64,000 nt of DNA from Pseudolabrys sp. (GTDB lineage Bacteria > Pseudomonadota > Alphaproteobacteria > Rhizobiales > Xanthobacteraceae): positions 1-64,000 of the forward strand of contig JAFIGS010000023.1 in NCBI GenBank assembly GCA_017849615.1, given 5' to 3'. The notes under the pieces are model-generated. The model worked only from the letters and a program-made list of their open reading frames with translations. It was not told the origin of the DNA and ran no database searches. Position 1 is the first letter of the stretch; every line of letters starts with the position of its first letter. A program made the position numbers and the translations under genes. Positions 44,216 through 52,383 of the stretch are shown one piece after another.

Positions 44216-44255
44216 GAAAATCAATAGTCAAATTCAAAAATCTCAGATGATTTTC
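44216..44255. promoter_or_regulatory. putative GntR operator in the dctP/GntR divergent region
   Basis: Contains the 13-mer TCAAAAATCTCAG (44234-44246), which recurs exactly at 45735-45747, and is bracketed by a perfect inverted pair GAAAATCA (44216-44223) and TGATTTTC (44248-44255). It lies 54 bp upstream of dctP. The repeated AT-rich word at two control points of the same cluster suggests a site for one or both GntR proteins. Confidence 0.55.
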
Positions 44256-44380
44256 GCTCCGTATGGTCGTTGCACCCACGGTCGCGGCGCAAACCCTCGG
44301 ATATGCGGCTCAAGTTGAGGACCCCTGAATATTCATGATAAGGATCGTAGATTCCCCGTTTCATCGGATGAGGCGCTGCG

Positions 44381-45058
44381 GTGTTGCCAGTAACGGATAT
44401 TGCGGAAACCGTCGGCGAGCGGACCTACCGGCGGCTCCGCTCCGATATTATCTTCGGCCGCCTCCAGCCCGGACAACGCCTGCGTCTTGAACGGCTTAGC
44501 GCGCAATACGAGACCAGCATCGCCACCTTGCGCGAACTGCTGAACCGGCTGCTGGTCGAGGGCCTGATCGTCGCCGAGGGCCAGCGCGGCTTCGAGGTGA
44601 CCCCGGTGTCCGCCGACCGCTGGCACGAAATCGCGCAGATGCGCGAGCTGCTGGAATGCCACGCCCTGCGCCAGTCGATCGACAATGGCGACGTCGAGTG
44701 GGAAGGCCGCGTCGTCGCCGCGCACCACAAGCTGGCGACGCTGGAAAAGCGGCTGCTGGCCGGGGCCCGCGACCAGACCGAAACCTGGAAACGCTACGAC
44801 TGGGAATTCCACCACGCGCTGATCTCGTGCTGCGGCTCCGCGGCGCTGCTCGACGCGCATTCGGCGATCTTCGACAAATATCTGCGCTATCAGATCATCG
44901 CCGTGGTGTTTCGCGGCGAAGTGCCGGCGCGCGAGCATCGCGAGCTGCGCGATGCGGCGCTCGCGCGTGACGGAGAGGCGGCAAGCCGGATCCTGGTCAC
45001 CCATATTCGCGATTGCGTCGAATACACCCTCAAGACCGGCGCGCTGGCGTCCGCATGA
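44381..45058 (+). CDS. GntR-family repressor with FCD domain (first of tandem pair)
   Basis: Regulator of 225 residues. N-terminal winged helix (about 8-75) with GERTYRRLRSDIIFGRLQPGQRLRLERL in outline and the recognition helix SIATLRELLNRLLVEGL. C-terminal all-helical FCD ligand domain (about 85-220), with metal or ligand residues such as RYDWEFHHALI (Asp and His) and AREHRELRDAAL (His). Start is GTG at 44381 with GAGG seven bases upstream. The stop overlaps the next start as ATGA. It probably represses the divergent TRAP operon until the imported acid binds. Confidence 0.9.
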   Translation: MLPVTDIAETVGERTYRRLRSDIIFGRLQPGQRLRLERLSAQYETSIATLRELLNRLLVEGLIVAEGQRGFEVTPVSADRWHEIAQMRELLECHALRQSIDNGDVEWEGRVVAAHHKLATLEKRLLAGARDQTETWKRYDWEFHHALISCCGSAALLDAHSAIFDKYLRYQIIAVVFRGEVPAREHRELRDAALARDGEAASRILVTHIRDCVEYTLKTGALASA

Positions 45059-45729
45059 GCCGGATGAACTCCATGGACGAAGGCACCATCGGCGAGCGCG
45101 CCTATCGCCGCATTCGAGGCGACATTCTGTTCGGCCGTCTGGCGCCGAGCGAAAAGCTCAAGCTGGAGCGGCTGAAGGACGATTACGGCGTCAGCGTCAG
45201 CACGTTGCGCGAGGTCCTGAGCCGGCTGGCGTCGGAGAAGCTGGTGGTGGCCGAAGGCCAGCGCGGCTTCGAGGTGGCGCCGGTCTCGGCCGCCGATCTC
45301 AAGGACATCGCTTCGCTGCGGCTGTTGCTCGAGGTGCACGCCATCGCGCAATCCTTCCAGAGCGGCGACATGGAATGGGAGGCGCGAGTCGTCGCCGCCC
45401 ATCACAAGCTCGCGGCGATGGAAGACAGAAAGAAGAGCGAAGGCAGCCCCGATGCCGAAACCTGGAAGCGCTATGACTGGGAGTTTCACCAGGCGCTGAT
45501 TTCGGCCTGCGGCTCGCGCGAACTGATGGAAACGCATGGCGCCGTGTTCGACAAATATCTGCGTTATCAGGTGCTGGCGCTGACCGACCGCGGCGACATC
45601 GCCGCCCGCGAGCATAAGCAGCTGATGCAATGCGCGCTCAAGCGCGACGCCGCCAAAGCCGGCGCGGTGCTCAGGGCGCACATAACCGGAGGCGTGGACC
45701 ACGCTCTGGCTGTCGGCAAGATCGCCTGA
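45055..45729 (+). CDS. GntR-family repressor with FCD domain (second of tandem pair)
   Basis: Regulator of 224 residues, clearly a duplicate of the preceding gene: GERAYRRIRGDILFGRL, STLREVLSRL, AEGQRGFEV, KRYDWEFHQALIS and FDKYLRYQ have near-identical counterparts there. Winged helix about 10-75, FCD domain about 85-220. ATG at 45055 overlaps the stop of its partner by 4 bp. The two may form a heterodimer, or respond to different ligands of one pathway. Two consecutive FCD repressors in one operon is uncommon. Confidence 0.9.
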   Translation: MSRMNSMDEGTIGERAYRRIRGDILFGRLAPSEKLKLERLKDDYGVSVSTLREVLSRLASEKLVVAEGQRGFEVAPVSAADLKDIASLRLLLEVHAIAQSFQSGDMEWEARVVAAHHKLAAMEDRKKSEGSPDAETWKRYDWEFHQALISACGSRELMETHGAVFDKYLRYQVLALTDRGDIAAREHKQLMQCALKRDAAKAGAVLRAHITGGVDHALAVGKIA

Positions 45730-45734
45730 GTAAA

Positions 45735-45747
45735 TCAAAAATCTCAG
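45735..45747 (+). promoter_or_regulatory. second copy of the putative GntR-operator 13-mer
   Basis: TCAAAAATCTCAG, identical to 44234-44246. It sits 6 bp after the second GntR stop and 58 bp before the shikimate-dehydrogenase-like gene, where an internal promoter operator would be expected. Confidence 0.5.
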
Positions 45748-45804
45748 TTGTTCTTGAAGTTCTCCTATGCGAGATTGGCCATGGCCGTCCCGTGGAGATT
45801 TCGC

Positions 45805-46659
45805 ATGAGCCCCTCCCCCATCAGACTGGGGCTGATTGGCGACAATATCGCCGCGTCCAGTTCGCCCGCTTTGCATCGCCTGGCGGGGCAGCTGTCCGGG
45901 CTGACCGTCACTTATGACCTGCTGCGGCCGGCCGATCTCAACCGGTCGTTCGAGGAGGTGCTGGCCTGGGCCGAATCCTCGGGCTACCGCGGCCTGAACA
46001 TCACCTATCCCTACAAGGAGCGCGTGGTCGCCCATCTCGACGTGCCCGATCCGGCGGTGCGCGCCGTCGGCGCCTGCAACACCGTCCTGTTCGGCGCGGG
46101 CCGGCCGGTCGGTTGGAACACCGATTATTCCGGCTTCATGGCCGCCTATCGCCACCGCTTCGGCGACAAACCGCCGGGCCGCGTCGCCATGGCCGGCACC
46201 GGCGGCGTCGGCCGCGCCATTGCTTTCGCGCTGTGCCAACTCGGGGCCTCCGAGCTTCGCCTGTTCGATATCGATGCCGCGAAGTCGAGGACATTGGCCG
46301 AAGCCTTGCGGGCGCTGCCCTCCGGCGCGGCCGTGAGCGCCGCCGGCACCATCGAGGCAGCAACCCGCGACGCCGACGGCCTGGTCAACTCGACGCCGAT
46401 CGGCATGGTCGGCATCGGCGGCTGTGCTTTCCCGCCGGCCACCATTGCCGGGCGGCGCTGGGCCTTCGACGCCGTTTACACGCCGGTCGAAACGCCGTTC
46501 ATGGCCGCGGCCGCGGCAGCCGGACTCGACCTGCTGAGCGGTTATGAGCTGTTCTTCTATCAGGGCGTCGATGCCTTCCGGCACTTCACCGGCACCGAGC
46601 CGTCGGAGCCGCTGCTCCGCGACGCGCTGAAGGCCGGCGAAACGCAGGTCCCGGCCTAG
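45805..46659 (+). CDS. shikimate/quinate dehydrogenase-like protein
   Basis: NAD(P)-dependent oxidoreductase of 284 residues of the AroE/YdiB family. N-terminal substrate domain: ASSSPALHRLAG (binding Ser pair), NITYPYKERVV with the catalytic Lys (about 67), and NTDYSGF with the catalytic Asp (about 104). Nucleotide domain: AGTGGVGRAIAFAL (about 129-142). Late GYELFFYQGVDAF holds the conserved Gln. So all catalytic residues are present. Placed behind two repressors and opposite a TRAP operon with an AroQ-like gene, it is more likely a catabolic quinate/shikimate dehydrogenase than biosynthetic AroE. Start 45805 has GGAG seven bases upstream; 45748 would add 19 residues. Confidence 0.85.
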   Translation: MSPSPIRLGLIGDNIAASSSPALHRLAGQLSGLTVTYDLLRPADLNRSFEEVLAWAESSGYRGLNITYPYKERVVAHLDVPDPAVRAVGACNTVLFGAGRPVGWNTDYSGFMAAYRHRFGDKPPGRVAMAGTGGVGRAIAFALCQLGASELRLFDIDAAKSRTLAEALRALPSGAAVSAAGTIEAATRDADGLVNSTPIGMVGIGGCAFPPATIAGRRWAFDAVYTPVETPFMAAAAAAGLDLLSGYELFFYQGVDAFRHFTGTEPSEPLLRDALKAGETQVPA

Positions 46660-46684
46660 AGCGCCTGACTAAGTTTGCCGGTCG

Positions 46685-47314
46685 TCAGCCAACCGCGGCG
46701 TCATAGGCGGCGACGGCGGCGGCGGCGGCGGCGGCAACATCAGCGGCATTCATCCCCGGCCGATAAAGACTGCTGCCGAGCCCGAAAGCGCGCACGCCGA
46801 CGGCCAAGTATGACGCGAAGTTCTTGTCGGACACACCGCCCACGGCGACGATAACGGTCTCCTCCGGCAGCACCGCGCGAATGGCGGCAATACCTGACGG
46901 GCCGAGAACCGACGCCGGAAAAAATTTAAGCGCGGAAGCGCCAGCGCGTTGCGCCGCCAGCGCCTCGGTCGGCGAGAATACGCCCGGCAGGCTGATCATG
47001 CCCCGCGCGCGCGCCGTCGCCAGCACATTGAGATCGATGTTGGGGCTGACCATCAGCCGTCCGCCGGCATCGCAAACCCGTGTGCAGTCCGCCACCGTGA
47101 GCACGGTGCCGGCCCCGACGATGCATTCAGCGCCGAACCGGCGCGCCAGCCGCTCGATCGAGCGCAAAGGATCGGGTGAATTCAGCGGCACCTCGATCAT
47201 CTCGAAGCCGGCATGTATGAGCTTCTCGCCGATCGATTCCACCTCGTCCGGCTTTACGCCGCGAAGGATCGCGACCAGCGAGCGTTTCAGCCTCGGCCAA
47301 GTCGGCATTTGCAT
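46685..47314 (-). CDS. dgoA: 2-dehydro-3-deoxy-6-phosphogalactonate aldolase
   Basis: Class I aldolase of 209 residues in the KDPG/KDPGal family; splits 2-dehydro-3-deoxy-6-phosphogalactonate into pyruvate and glyceraldehyde-3-phosphate. Motifs: SLVAILRGVKPDE (family xAIxRG, about 12-24), FEMIEVPLNSPD with the general-base Glu region, IVGAGTVLT, and Schiff-base Lys in ALKFFPAS (about 126). The EVPLNSP segment is the DgoA rather than Eda variant. The C-terminus is a poly-Ala stretch from a GCC/GCG run. ATG 47314 shares one base with the kinase stop (TGATG); 47335 is also in frame. Confidence 0.9.
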   Translation of the reverse strand: MQMPTWPRLKRSLVAILRGVKPDEVESIGEKLIHAGFEMIEVPLNSPDPLRSIERLARRFGAECIVGAGTVLTVADCTRVCDAGGRLMVSPNIDLNVLATARARGMISLPGVFSPTEALAAQRAGASALKFFPASVLGPSGIAAIRAVLPEETVIVAVGGVSDKNFASYLAVGVRAFGLGSSLYRPGMNAADVAAAAAAAVAAYDAAVG

Positions 47315-48234
47315 CAGCGGAAACGCTCCTTCCATAGCCCCTTGGCGGCCTTGATCAGGCCGCGCCGCGCCGTCTGCTCGGCGTCGTCCGCCCGCACTTC
47401 ATAGCCGAGATGCTCGAGAGCGTCTTCATAGAGCGCGCCGAGATCGCCAGAAGCTATGAGGCGCAGCGCCTGCTTGTTGCCGTAGCGCCGGATCGCGCCG
47501 GCAGTCTCGCTGCCGATGAGCAGCCCGGAGAGCCGCGCCGCGCCATCGGCGCGCTGCTCGAAGCCGAGCAATTGGGCCGCGCGCAGCCGGAATAGCGCGG
47601 ACGACAATTCGGCTTGTCCCGACACCGCCGCGGACAGCGCTTGGTGAAAGGCTTCGCTCGGCCGCACCGGCAACGTGCCGGTTTCGACGGCGTGGGCCAG
47701 AATCGTGTGCGAGGTGATGACGGAGAACAATTCACCGGTCATAAAGCTCGTCAGGCCGACGATACTGCCGCTCTCGAGCGCCACCCACTTGCTATGCGTG
47801 CCCGGAACGCAGACCAGACCGCTGAAGCCATCCTCGATCGCGCCGAGAATCTGCGTTTCTTCACCGCGCATGACCTCGGGCCATGCCGGATCGCGATGAG
47901 CAATGCCGGGAAGGATGCGGACGTCGCCCGCCGTATCGACACGGACAGCGCCTTCGTGCAGCCGGTCGAGGCGGCACGGCGTCGACAGATAAGGAGCCTC
48001 GACCCAGCCCTGCTTCGCGCCGGCCATGCCGCTGATCAGAACCGGCAGGCCCTCGGTGGCGCCAAGTTTCTCGAGGTGCTGCCGCAACACCGGGGCGAAG
48101 CCGGCGCTGGCGCAATGCAACATGCCTTCCGGCCCGCGGCTAAAGGCGAGCGGCGTGCCATCGGCAGCCATGCGCCAGGCGCGAAAACTGCTGGTGCCCC
48201 AATCGACGGCGACAAAAGCTCCGTCCTCGCTCAC
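47314..48234 (-). CDS. dgoK: 2-dehydro-3-deoxygalactonokinase
   Basis: Sugar-acid kinase of about 306 residues that phosphorylates 2-dehydro-3-deoxygalactonate for the aldolase encoded next. N-terminal phosphate loop VAVDWGTSSFRAWRM (about 8-22), ISGMAGAKQGWVEAPY (about 68-83), VCVPGTHSKWV with the catalytic region (about 141-151), FMTGELFSVI and a late IGSETAGA. These match the DgoK family (PF05035). GTG at 48234 is chosen because it overlaps the stop of a small upstream frame as GTGA; TTG at 48264 is also in frame. Together with dgoA this is the lower De Ley-Doudoroff galactonate route. Confidence 0.88.
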   Translation of the reverse strand: MSEDGAFVAVDWGTSSFRAWRMAADGTPLAFSRGPEGMLHCASAGFAPVLRQHLEKLGATEGLPVLISGMAGAKQGWVEAPYLSTPCRLDRLHEGAVRVDTAGDVRILPGIAHRDPAWPEVMRGEETQILGAIEDGFSGLVCVPGTHSKWVALESGSIVGLTSFMTGELFSVITSHTILAHAVETGTLPVRPSEAFHQALSAAVSGQAELSSALFRLRAAQLLGFEQRADGAARLSGLLIGSETAGAIRRYGNKQALRLIASGDLGALYEDALEHLGYEVRADDAEQTARRGLIKAAKGLWKERFR

Positions 48235-48365
48235 GCTTGCACCGGAACCCGCGCGCGGCCCCAACCCGCGGCCTCTCGTACCATGAGGTCTTGCATTGCC
48301 TCGTCCATGAATTCCAGATGGGCGATCGTCGGCACAGTATAGAAGCCCGGCGGCGGCGCCGCCAC
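48231..48365 (-). CDS. possible small ORF of 44 residues between kdpE and dgoK
   Basis: Leftward frame whose stop overlaps the dgoK GTG start as GTGA. From a GTG at 48365 it reads MAAPPPGFYTVPTIAH and on to VREAAGWGRARVPVQA. It looks protein-like but matches no family I know and has no ribosome-binding site. It may be the remnant C-terminus of a deleted gene of the galactonate operon, joined to the end of the kdp operon. Confidence 0.3.
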   Translation of the reverse strand: MAAPPPGFYTVPTIAHLEFMDEAMQDLMVREAAGWGRARVPVQA

Positions 48366-48381
48366 CGGCGCGGCGCCACGT

Positions 48382-49071
48382 TCACTGCTCGGCGATGCGA
48401 TAACCGATGCCCGGCTCGGTGAGCACGACTGCAGGCTCATTGGGCGTCAGTTCGATTTTTTGCCGAAGCTGACCGATATAGACCCGCAGGTACTGCGTAT
48501 CCTCGACATGCGCCGGGCCCCACACCGCCGACAATATCTGCTTGTGCGTGAGCACCCGCCCGGCATGCCGCGCCAGGAACGACAGCAACTCGAACTCCTT
48601 CGGCGTCAGCTTCAATTCGGCGCCGGCGCGCGTCACGCGGTGCCGCACGGCATCGACCTCCAGATCGCCGACCCGCAGCACCGGCACCTCCGCCTTGCGC
48701 TGCATGCGGTGGCGCAGCGCCGCCCGCATCCGCGCCATGAGTTCGCCGACCGTGAACGGCTTGTTGACGTAGTCATCGGCGCCGAGATCGAGCGACTCGA
48801 TTTTCTCGGCCTCGCGCTCACGGGCCGACAGCACGACGATCGGCACATCCGACCATTCGCGCACCCGCCGGATCACGTCCTTTCCGTCGCCGTCGGGCAG
48901 GCCGAGATCGAGCAGCACGATATCGGGCGGGCGCGCGGCAATGCGCTTGACCGCCTCGGCCGCCGTCCCAGCGCTGTCCATCTCGTAGTCGTTGGCCTCC
49001 AGCGCCGGCTTGAGGAAGCGCAGAATCGCGGCTTCGTCATCGACCACCAGAACCGACGTCTTGGCGCTCAT
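48382..49071 (-). CDS. kdpE: KdpE response regulator
   Basis: OmpR-family regulator of 229 residues. Receiver domain (1-120) with DDEAAIL acidic pair, phosphoacceptor Asp in VLLDLGLPDGDG (about 55), VVLSAR and Lys in VNKPF. Winged helix (about 130-228) ending with LRQKIEL and EPGIGYR. It activates the kdp operon when phosphorylated by KdpD. ATG overlaps the kdpD stop by 4 bp. Confidence 0.95.
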   Translation of the reverse strand: MSAKTSVLVVDDEAAILRFLKPALEANDYEMDSAGTAAEAVKRIAARPPDIVLLDLGLPDGDGKDVIRRVREWSDVPIVVLSAREREAEKIESLDLGADDYVNKPFTVGELMARMRAALRHRMQRKAEVPVLRVGDLEVDAVRHRVTRAGAELKLTPKEFELLSFLARHAGRVLTHKQILSAVWGPAHVEDTQYLRVYIGQLRQKIELTPNEPAVVLTEPGIGYRIAEQ

Positions 49072-51743
49072 GTCGCCTCACTCTCGCGCGGGAATGTCAG
49101 GATGAAACGCGCCCCGCCGCCCGGCGGCGTATCCGCCGCGATCGAACCGCCATGCGCTTCCATGATGCCTTTGGCAATGGCCAGCCCAAGCCCTGTGCTC
49201 TGGTGCCCATCGCCGTGGATGGCGCCGCGCTCGCCACCGATGGCGAACTTGTCGAAGATATGCGCCTGCGCCGCCGGCGCGATACCGGGCCCGTTATCGG
49301 TCATGCGCAAGGTCAGCGCGCCGGGGGCGATAGCGCCGTCGACGACGATGCGCGTATCCTTCGGCGTATGCACGATGGCGTTGGCGATGACATTGCCGAT
49401 CGCCTGTTCCGCCAGAGTGGCGTCGGCGCGCACCAGCGGCAGATCGGCCGGCAGGTCCACCGTGATGACCTGCATCGCGCCACGCCGCCGCGCCGCCCCG
49501 ACAACCCGCTCGACGATCTCGCGCAGATCGATCCAGTCGCGCCGCAGTTCAAGCGCGCCGGCGTCGATGCGCGTAATGGCGAGCAGGTTGCGCACCATCT
49601 CGTCGAGTCCTTCTGCCTCCTGCTTGATCTGTCCCAGCAGATCCGTCTTCGCCGCGTCGCCAAGCTTGTCGCCGTAATCGATCAGGCTGGTCGCCGATCC
49701 GAGTATCGACGACAAAGGCGTGCGGAAATCGTGAGAAATCGACGCCAGCAAGGTGTTGCGCACGCGCTCGGTTTCGGTCGCGGTCTTCGCGCTCACCATT
49801 TCGCGCGCCAGCGCTGCGCGGTCGAGCGCCGCCGCGGTCTGCTCCGACAATGTATTGAGCAGCGCCTTCGCCTCGGAATCCAGGCTTGCCTCGCCCGCGC
49901 CGCGCGCGACACCGATGACACCCAGTGTGCGCTCGCCGATGCGCAGCGGCACGAAATACCACGGCACCGTGGGCAGCGTGCCGGTGTCGGCGCCGGCGGG
50001 CTCGTTATGGCTGTAGGCCCAGCGCGCCGCCGTCATCGCCGCCGCATCCAGTTCGTCCTCCGGCGGCCACGCCGCGGTGAGCACCAGATCGTCGTCGCGC
50101 GCGAAGAGCACCACCACGGCGCGGCCGAGCCCGGTGTGAATCTCGCTGGCGGCGCCCTCCGCAAGCGCATCCTGCGTCGCCAGACCGGACATCCGCCGTG
50201 TGAACTCGTAGAGGCGGCGCATCGCGCGCATGCGGTCCGCGGCGACGCGCGCCTGTTCGCGCACCAGGCCAGCCATGGCCGACGACACGACGGCGACGAC
50301 CAGGAAGATCACCAGCGCCAGAAGCTCGTACGGTTCGGCAATGGTGAAAGTATAGATCGGCGGAATGAAGAAGAAATTGTAGACAGCGAAGGACAACAGC
50401 GACGCGACGATCGCCGGCAGGATGCCGAAATTGATGGCGGTGAACAGCACAGCCAGCATGAAGATCATCGACAGATTGGGCAGCGGCGTCAGTTGGGTGA
50501 TGATCTTGCCGGCGCCCAACGCCACCATGACGGCCAGCGCGGCATAGACGAAATGCAGCGGCCGGGGTGGCAGCCAGCGCCAGGCCCGTTTCGCCGCACC
50601 AGCACCTTCCGCCTCGCGCGTCACCAGATGGATGGCGATGTCCTGCGCCCGGCGCACCAGTTCATGCGGCAGCGAGCGGCGCAGCAGTTCGCTCAGGAAG
50701 CCGCCGCGCGAGCGGCCGATGACGATCTGCGTAACATTCTCGAACCGGGCGAAGCGCAGCAATTCGCCCGGCAGATCGGTGCCGGTCAACGTCTGCGTCT
50801 CGGCGCCAAGGCTCTGCGCCAGCGCCATCGCGCTGTCGAGGCGCGCGCGCCCGGCATCGCCGAGCACCGCGCCGGGCCGCTCGACGGTCACCGCGACCCA
50901 CGGGGCGTCCATGAGATCGGCGAGACGCTTGGCCGCGCGCACCAGCATCGGCGCACCCGCATCGGGGCCGATGCACACCAGAATGCGCTCGCCCGCGGCC
51001 CACGGCCCCTCGATGGCGTGGGCCTGCATGCGCTCGATCAGCGCCGCATCGACACGCTCGGCGGCGCGGCGGAGCGCCAGCTCGCGCAAGGCCGTCAGGT
51101 TCTGCGGCTTGAAGAAATTCTCGACCGCGCGCGCCGCGGTCTCCTGGACATAGACCTTGCCTTCGGCGAGACGCTTGAGCAGTTCGTCGGGCGGAAAATC
51201 GACCAGCACGACTTCGTCGGCCTTGTCGAACACGGTGTCCGGCACGGTTTCGCGCACCCGCACCTTGCTGATCTTCTGCACGACATCGTTGAGGCTTTCG
51301 AGATGCTGGATGTTCAGCGTCGTCCAGACATCGATGCCGGCCTCAAGAATTTCATCGACATCCTGCCAGCGCTTGGGGTGACGGCTGCCCGGCACATTGG
51401 TGTGAGCATATTCATCGACCAGCAGCAGCCCCGGCTTGCGCGACAGCGCCGCGTCGAGATCGAATTCGCGCATAACCTGGTTGCGATAGATGATCGGCTT
51501 GCGCGGCAAGGCCTCGAGGCCGCCGGTCAGTTGCTCGGTCTCGCGGCGGCCGTGGGTCTCGATCAGGCCGGCGACGACGTCGCGGCCGCCGTCGCGCTCG
51601 CTGCGGGCGGCGGTGAGCATGGCGTAGGTCTTGCCGACGCCCGGCGCGGCGCCGAGAAATATCTTCAGCCGCCCGCGCCCTTCCTTGCGGGCGAGCGAGA
51701 GCAGCGCGTCGGGTGAGGCTCGTGGGCTATCCGTGCCGGGCAT
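49068..51743 (-). CDS. kdpD: KdpD osmosensitive potassium-sensor histidine kinase
   Basis: Inner-membrane sensor kinase of 891 residues. N-terminal KdpD domain with Walker A GAAPGVGKTYAML (about 32-44) and DEYAHTNVPGSRHPKRWQD (about 111-129), then a universal-stress-protein-like domain (about 245-375), four membrane helices (about 395-495), a GAF-like domain and the kinase core with phosphoacceptor His in ISHDFRTPLSSI (about 667) and ATP-binding LTDNGPGI-type and GLGLAIAKGIMEAHGG sequences (the first reads MTDNGPGIA). It senses low potassium or turgor. Last but one gene of the kdp operon. Confidence 0.95.
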   Translation of the reverse strand: MPGTDSPRASPDALLSLARKEGRGRLKIFLGAAPGVGKTYAMLTAARSERDGGRDVVAGLIETHGRRETEQLTGGLEALPRKPIIYRNQVMREFDLDAALSRKPGLLLVDEYAHTNVPGSRHPKRWQDVDEILEAGIDVWTTLNIQHLESLNDVVQKISKVRVRETVPDTVFDKADEVVLVDFPPDELLKRLAEGKVYVQETAARAVENFFKPQNLTALRELALRRAAERVDAALIERMQAHAIEGPWAAGERILVCIGPDAGAPMLVRAAKRLADLMDAPWVAVTVERPGAVLGDAGRARLDSAMALAQSLGAETQTLTGTDLPGELLRFARFENVTQIVIGRSRGGFLSELLRRSLPHELVRRAQDIAIHLVTREAEGAGAAKRAWRWLPPRPLHFVYAALAVMVALGAGKIITQLTPLPNLSMIFMLAVLFTAINFGILPAIVASLLSFAVYNFFFIPPIYTFTIAEPYELLALVIFLVVAVVSSAMAGLVREQARVAADRMRAMRRLYEFTRRMSGLATQDALAEGAASEIHTGLGRAVVVLFARDDDLVLTAAWPPEDELDAAAMTAARWAYSHNEPAGADTGTLPTVPWYFVPLRIGERTLGVIGVARGAGEASLDSEAKALLNTLSEQTAAALDRAALAREMVSAKTATETERVRNTLLASISHDFRTPLSSILGSATSLIDYGDKLGDAAKTDLLGQIKQEAEGLDEMVRNLLAITRIDAGALELRRDWIDLREIVERVVGAARRRGAMQVITVDLPADLPLVRADATLAEQAIGNVIANAIVHTPKDTRIVVDGAIAPGALTLRMTDNGPGIAPAAQAHIFDKFAIGGERGAIHGDGHQSTGLGLAIAKGIMEAHGGSIAADTPPGGGARFILTFPRESEAT

Positions 51744-51768
51744 CCGGCTCCTCTTGGGGCGGCCAAGT

Positions 51769-52371
51769 CTAGGATGTCAGGCCGTCGAGTGCGAGGTTCA
51801 ACTCCAGCACATTCACACGCGGCTCGCCCAGCAGGCCGAGGGTCCGGCCCTTGATCTGCGCCTCGACCAGCGCCCGCACCCGGTTTTCCGGCAAGCCGCG
51901 CGCCTTCGCCACGCGCAGGACCTGAAACAGCGCCGCCGCGGGGGAAATATCGGGGTCGAGGCCGCTCGCCGACGTGGTGACGAGATCGACCGGCACGGCG
52001 GCGCCCGGGTTGTCCTTCTTCAGCGCCTCGACATCGGCGGCAATGCGCTCGGCCAGCGCCTTGCTGGTGGGGCCGAGATTGGAGCCGCCGGAATTGGCGG
52101 CGTTGTAGGGCGCCGCCACGCTCTTGGTGGCGTCCTGCGGATCCGGCGCGGTGGTCGCCGACAGGCGGCCGTGGAAGTACCTGTCGCTGGTGAAGGCCTG
52201 GCCGATCAGCGCCGAGCCGATCACCTTGCCGTCCTTCTCGATCAGGCTGCCTTGCGCCTGAACCGGGAACAGCACGCCGGCGATGCCGGTCATTCCCAGC
52301 GGATAAACAAGTCCCGTGACGATGGTCAGCGCGACCAGCAGCACGACGGCGGGGCGGATTTCCTTGAGCAT
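51769..52371 (-). CDS. kdpC: potassium-transporting ATPase subunit KdpC
   Basis: Single-pass inner-membrane subunit of 200 residues that raises potassium affinity of the Kdp pump. One N-terminal membrane helix ([22 protein letters not shown]), then [17 protein letters not shown] (about 42-58), [19 protein letters not shown] and the C-terminal [18 protein letters not shown] (about 132-149), all typical. Normal length. Confidence 0.95.
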   Translation of the reverse strand: MLKEIRPAVVLLVALTIVTGLVYPLGMTGIAGVLFPVQAQGSLIEKDGKVIGSALIGQAFTSDRYFHGRLSATTAPDPQDATKSVAAPYNAANSGGSNLGPTSKALAERIAADVEALKKDNPGAAVPVDLVTTSASGLDPDISPAAALFQVLRVAKARGLPENRVRALVEAQIKGRTLGLLGEPRVNVLELNLALDGLTS

Positions 52372-52383
52372 GGCACGCCTCCT

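Noticed and set aside
46700-46735. GGC/GCC triplet run resembling a microsatellite
   Set aside because: It is the poly-Ala C-terminus of the aldolase gene, in frame.
49152-51716. Open frame of 854 codons antisense to kdpD
   Set aside because: Shadow of kdpD with the same low-complexity His/Arg/Gln composition and no motifs.
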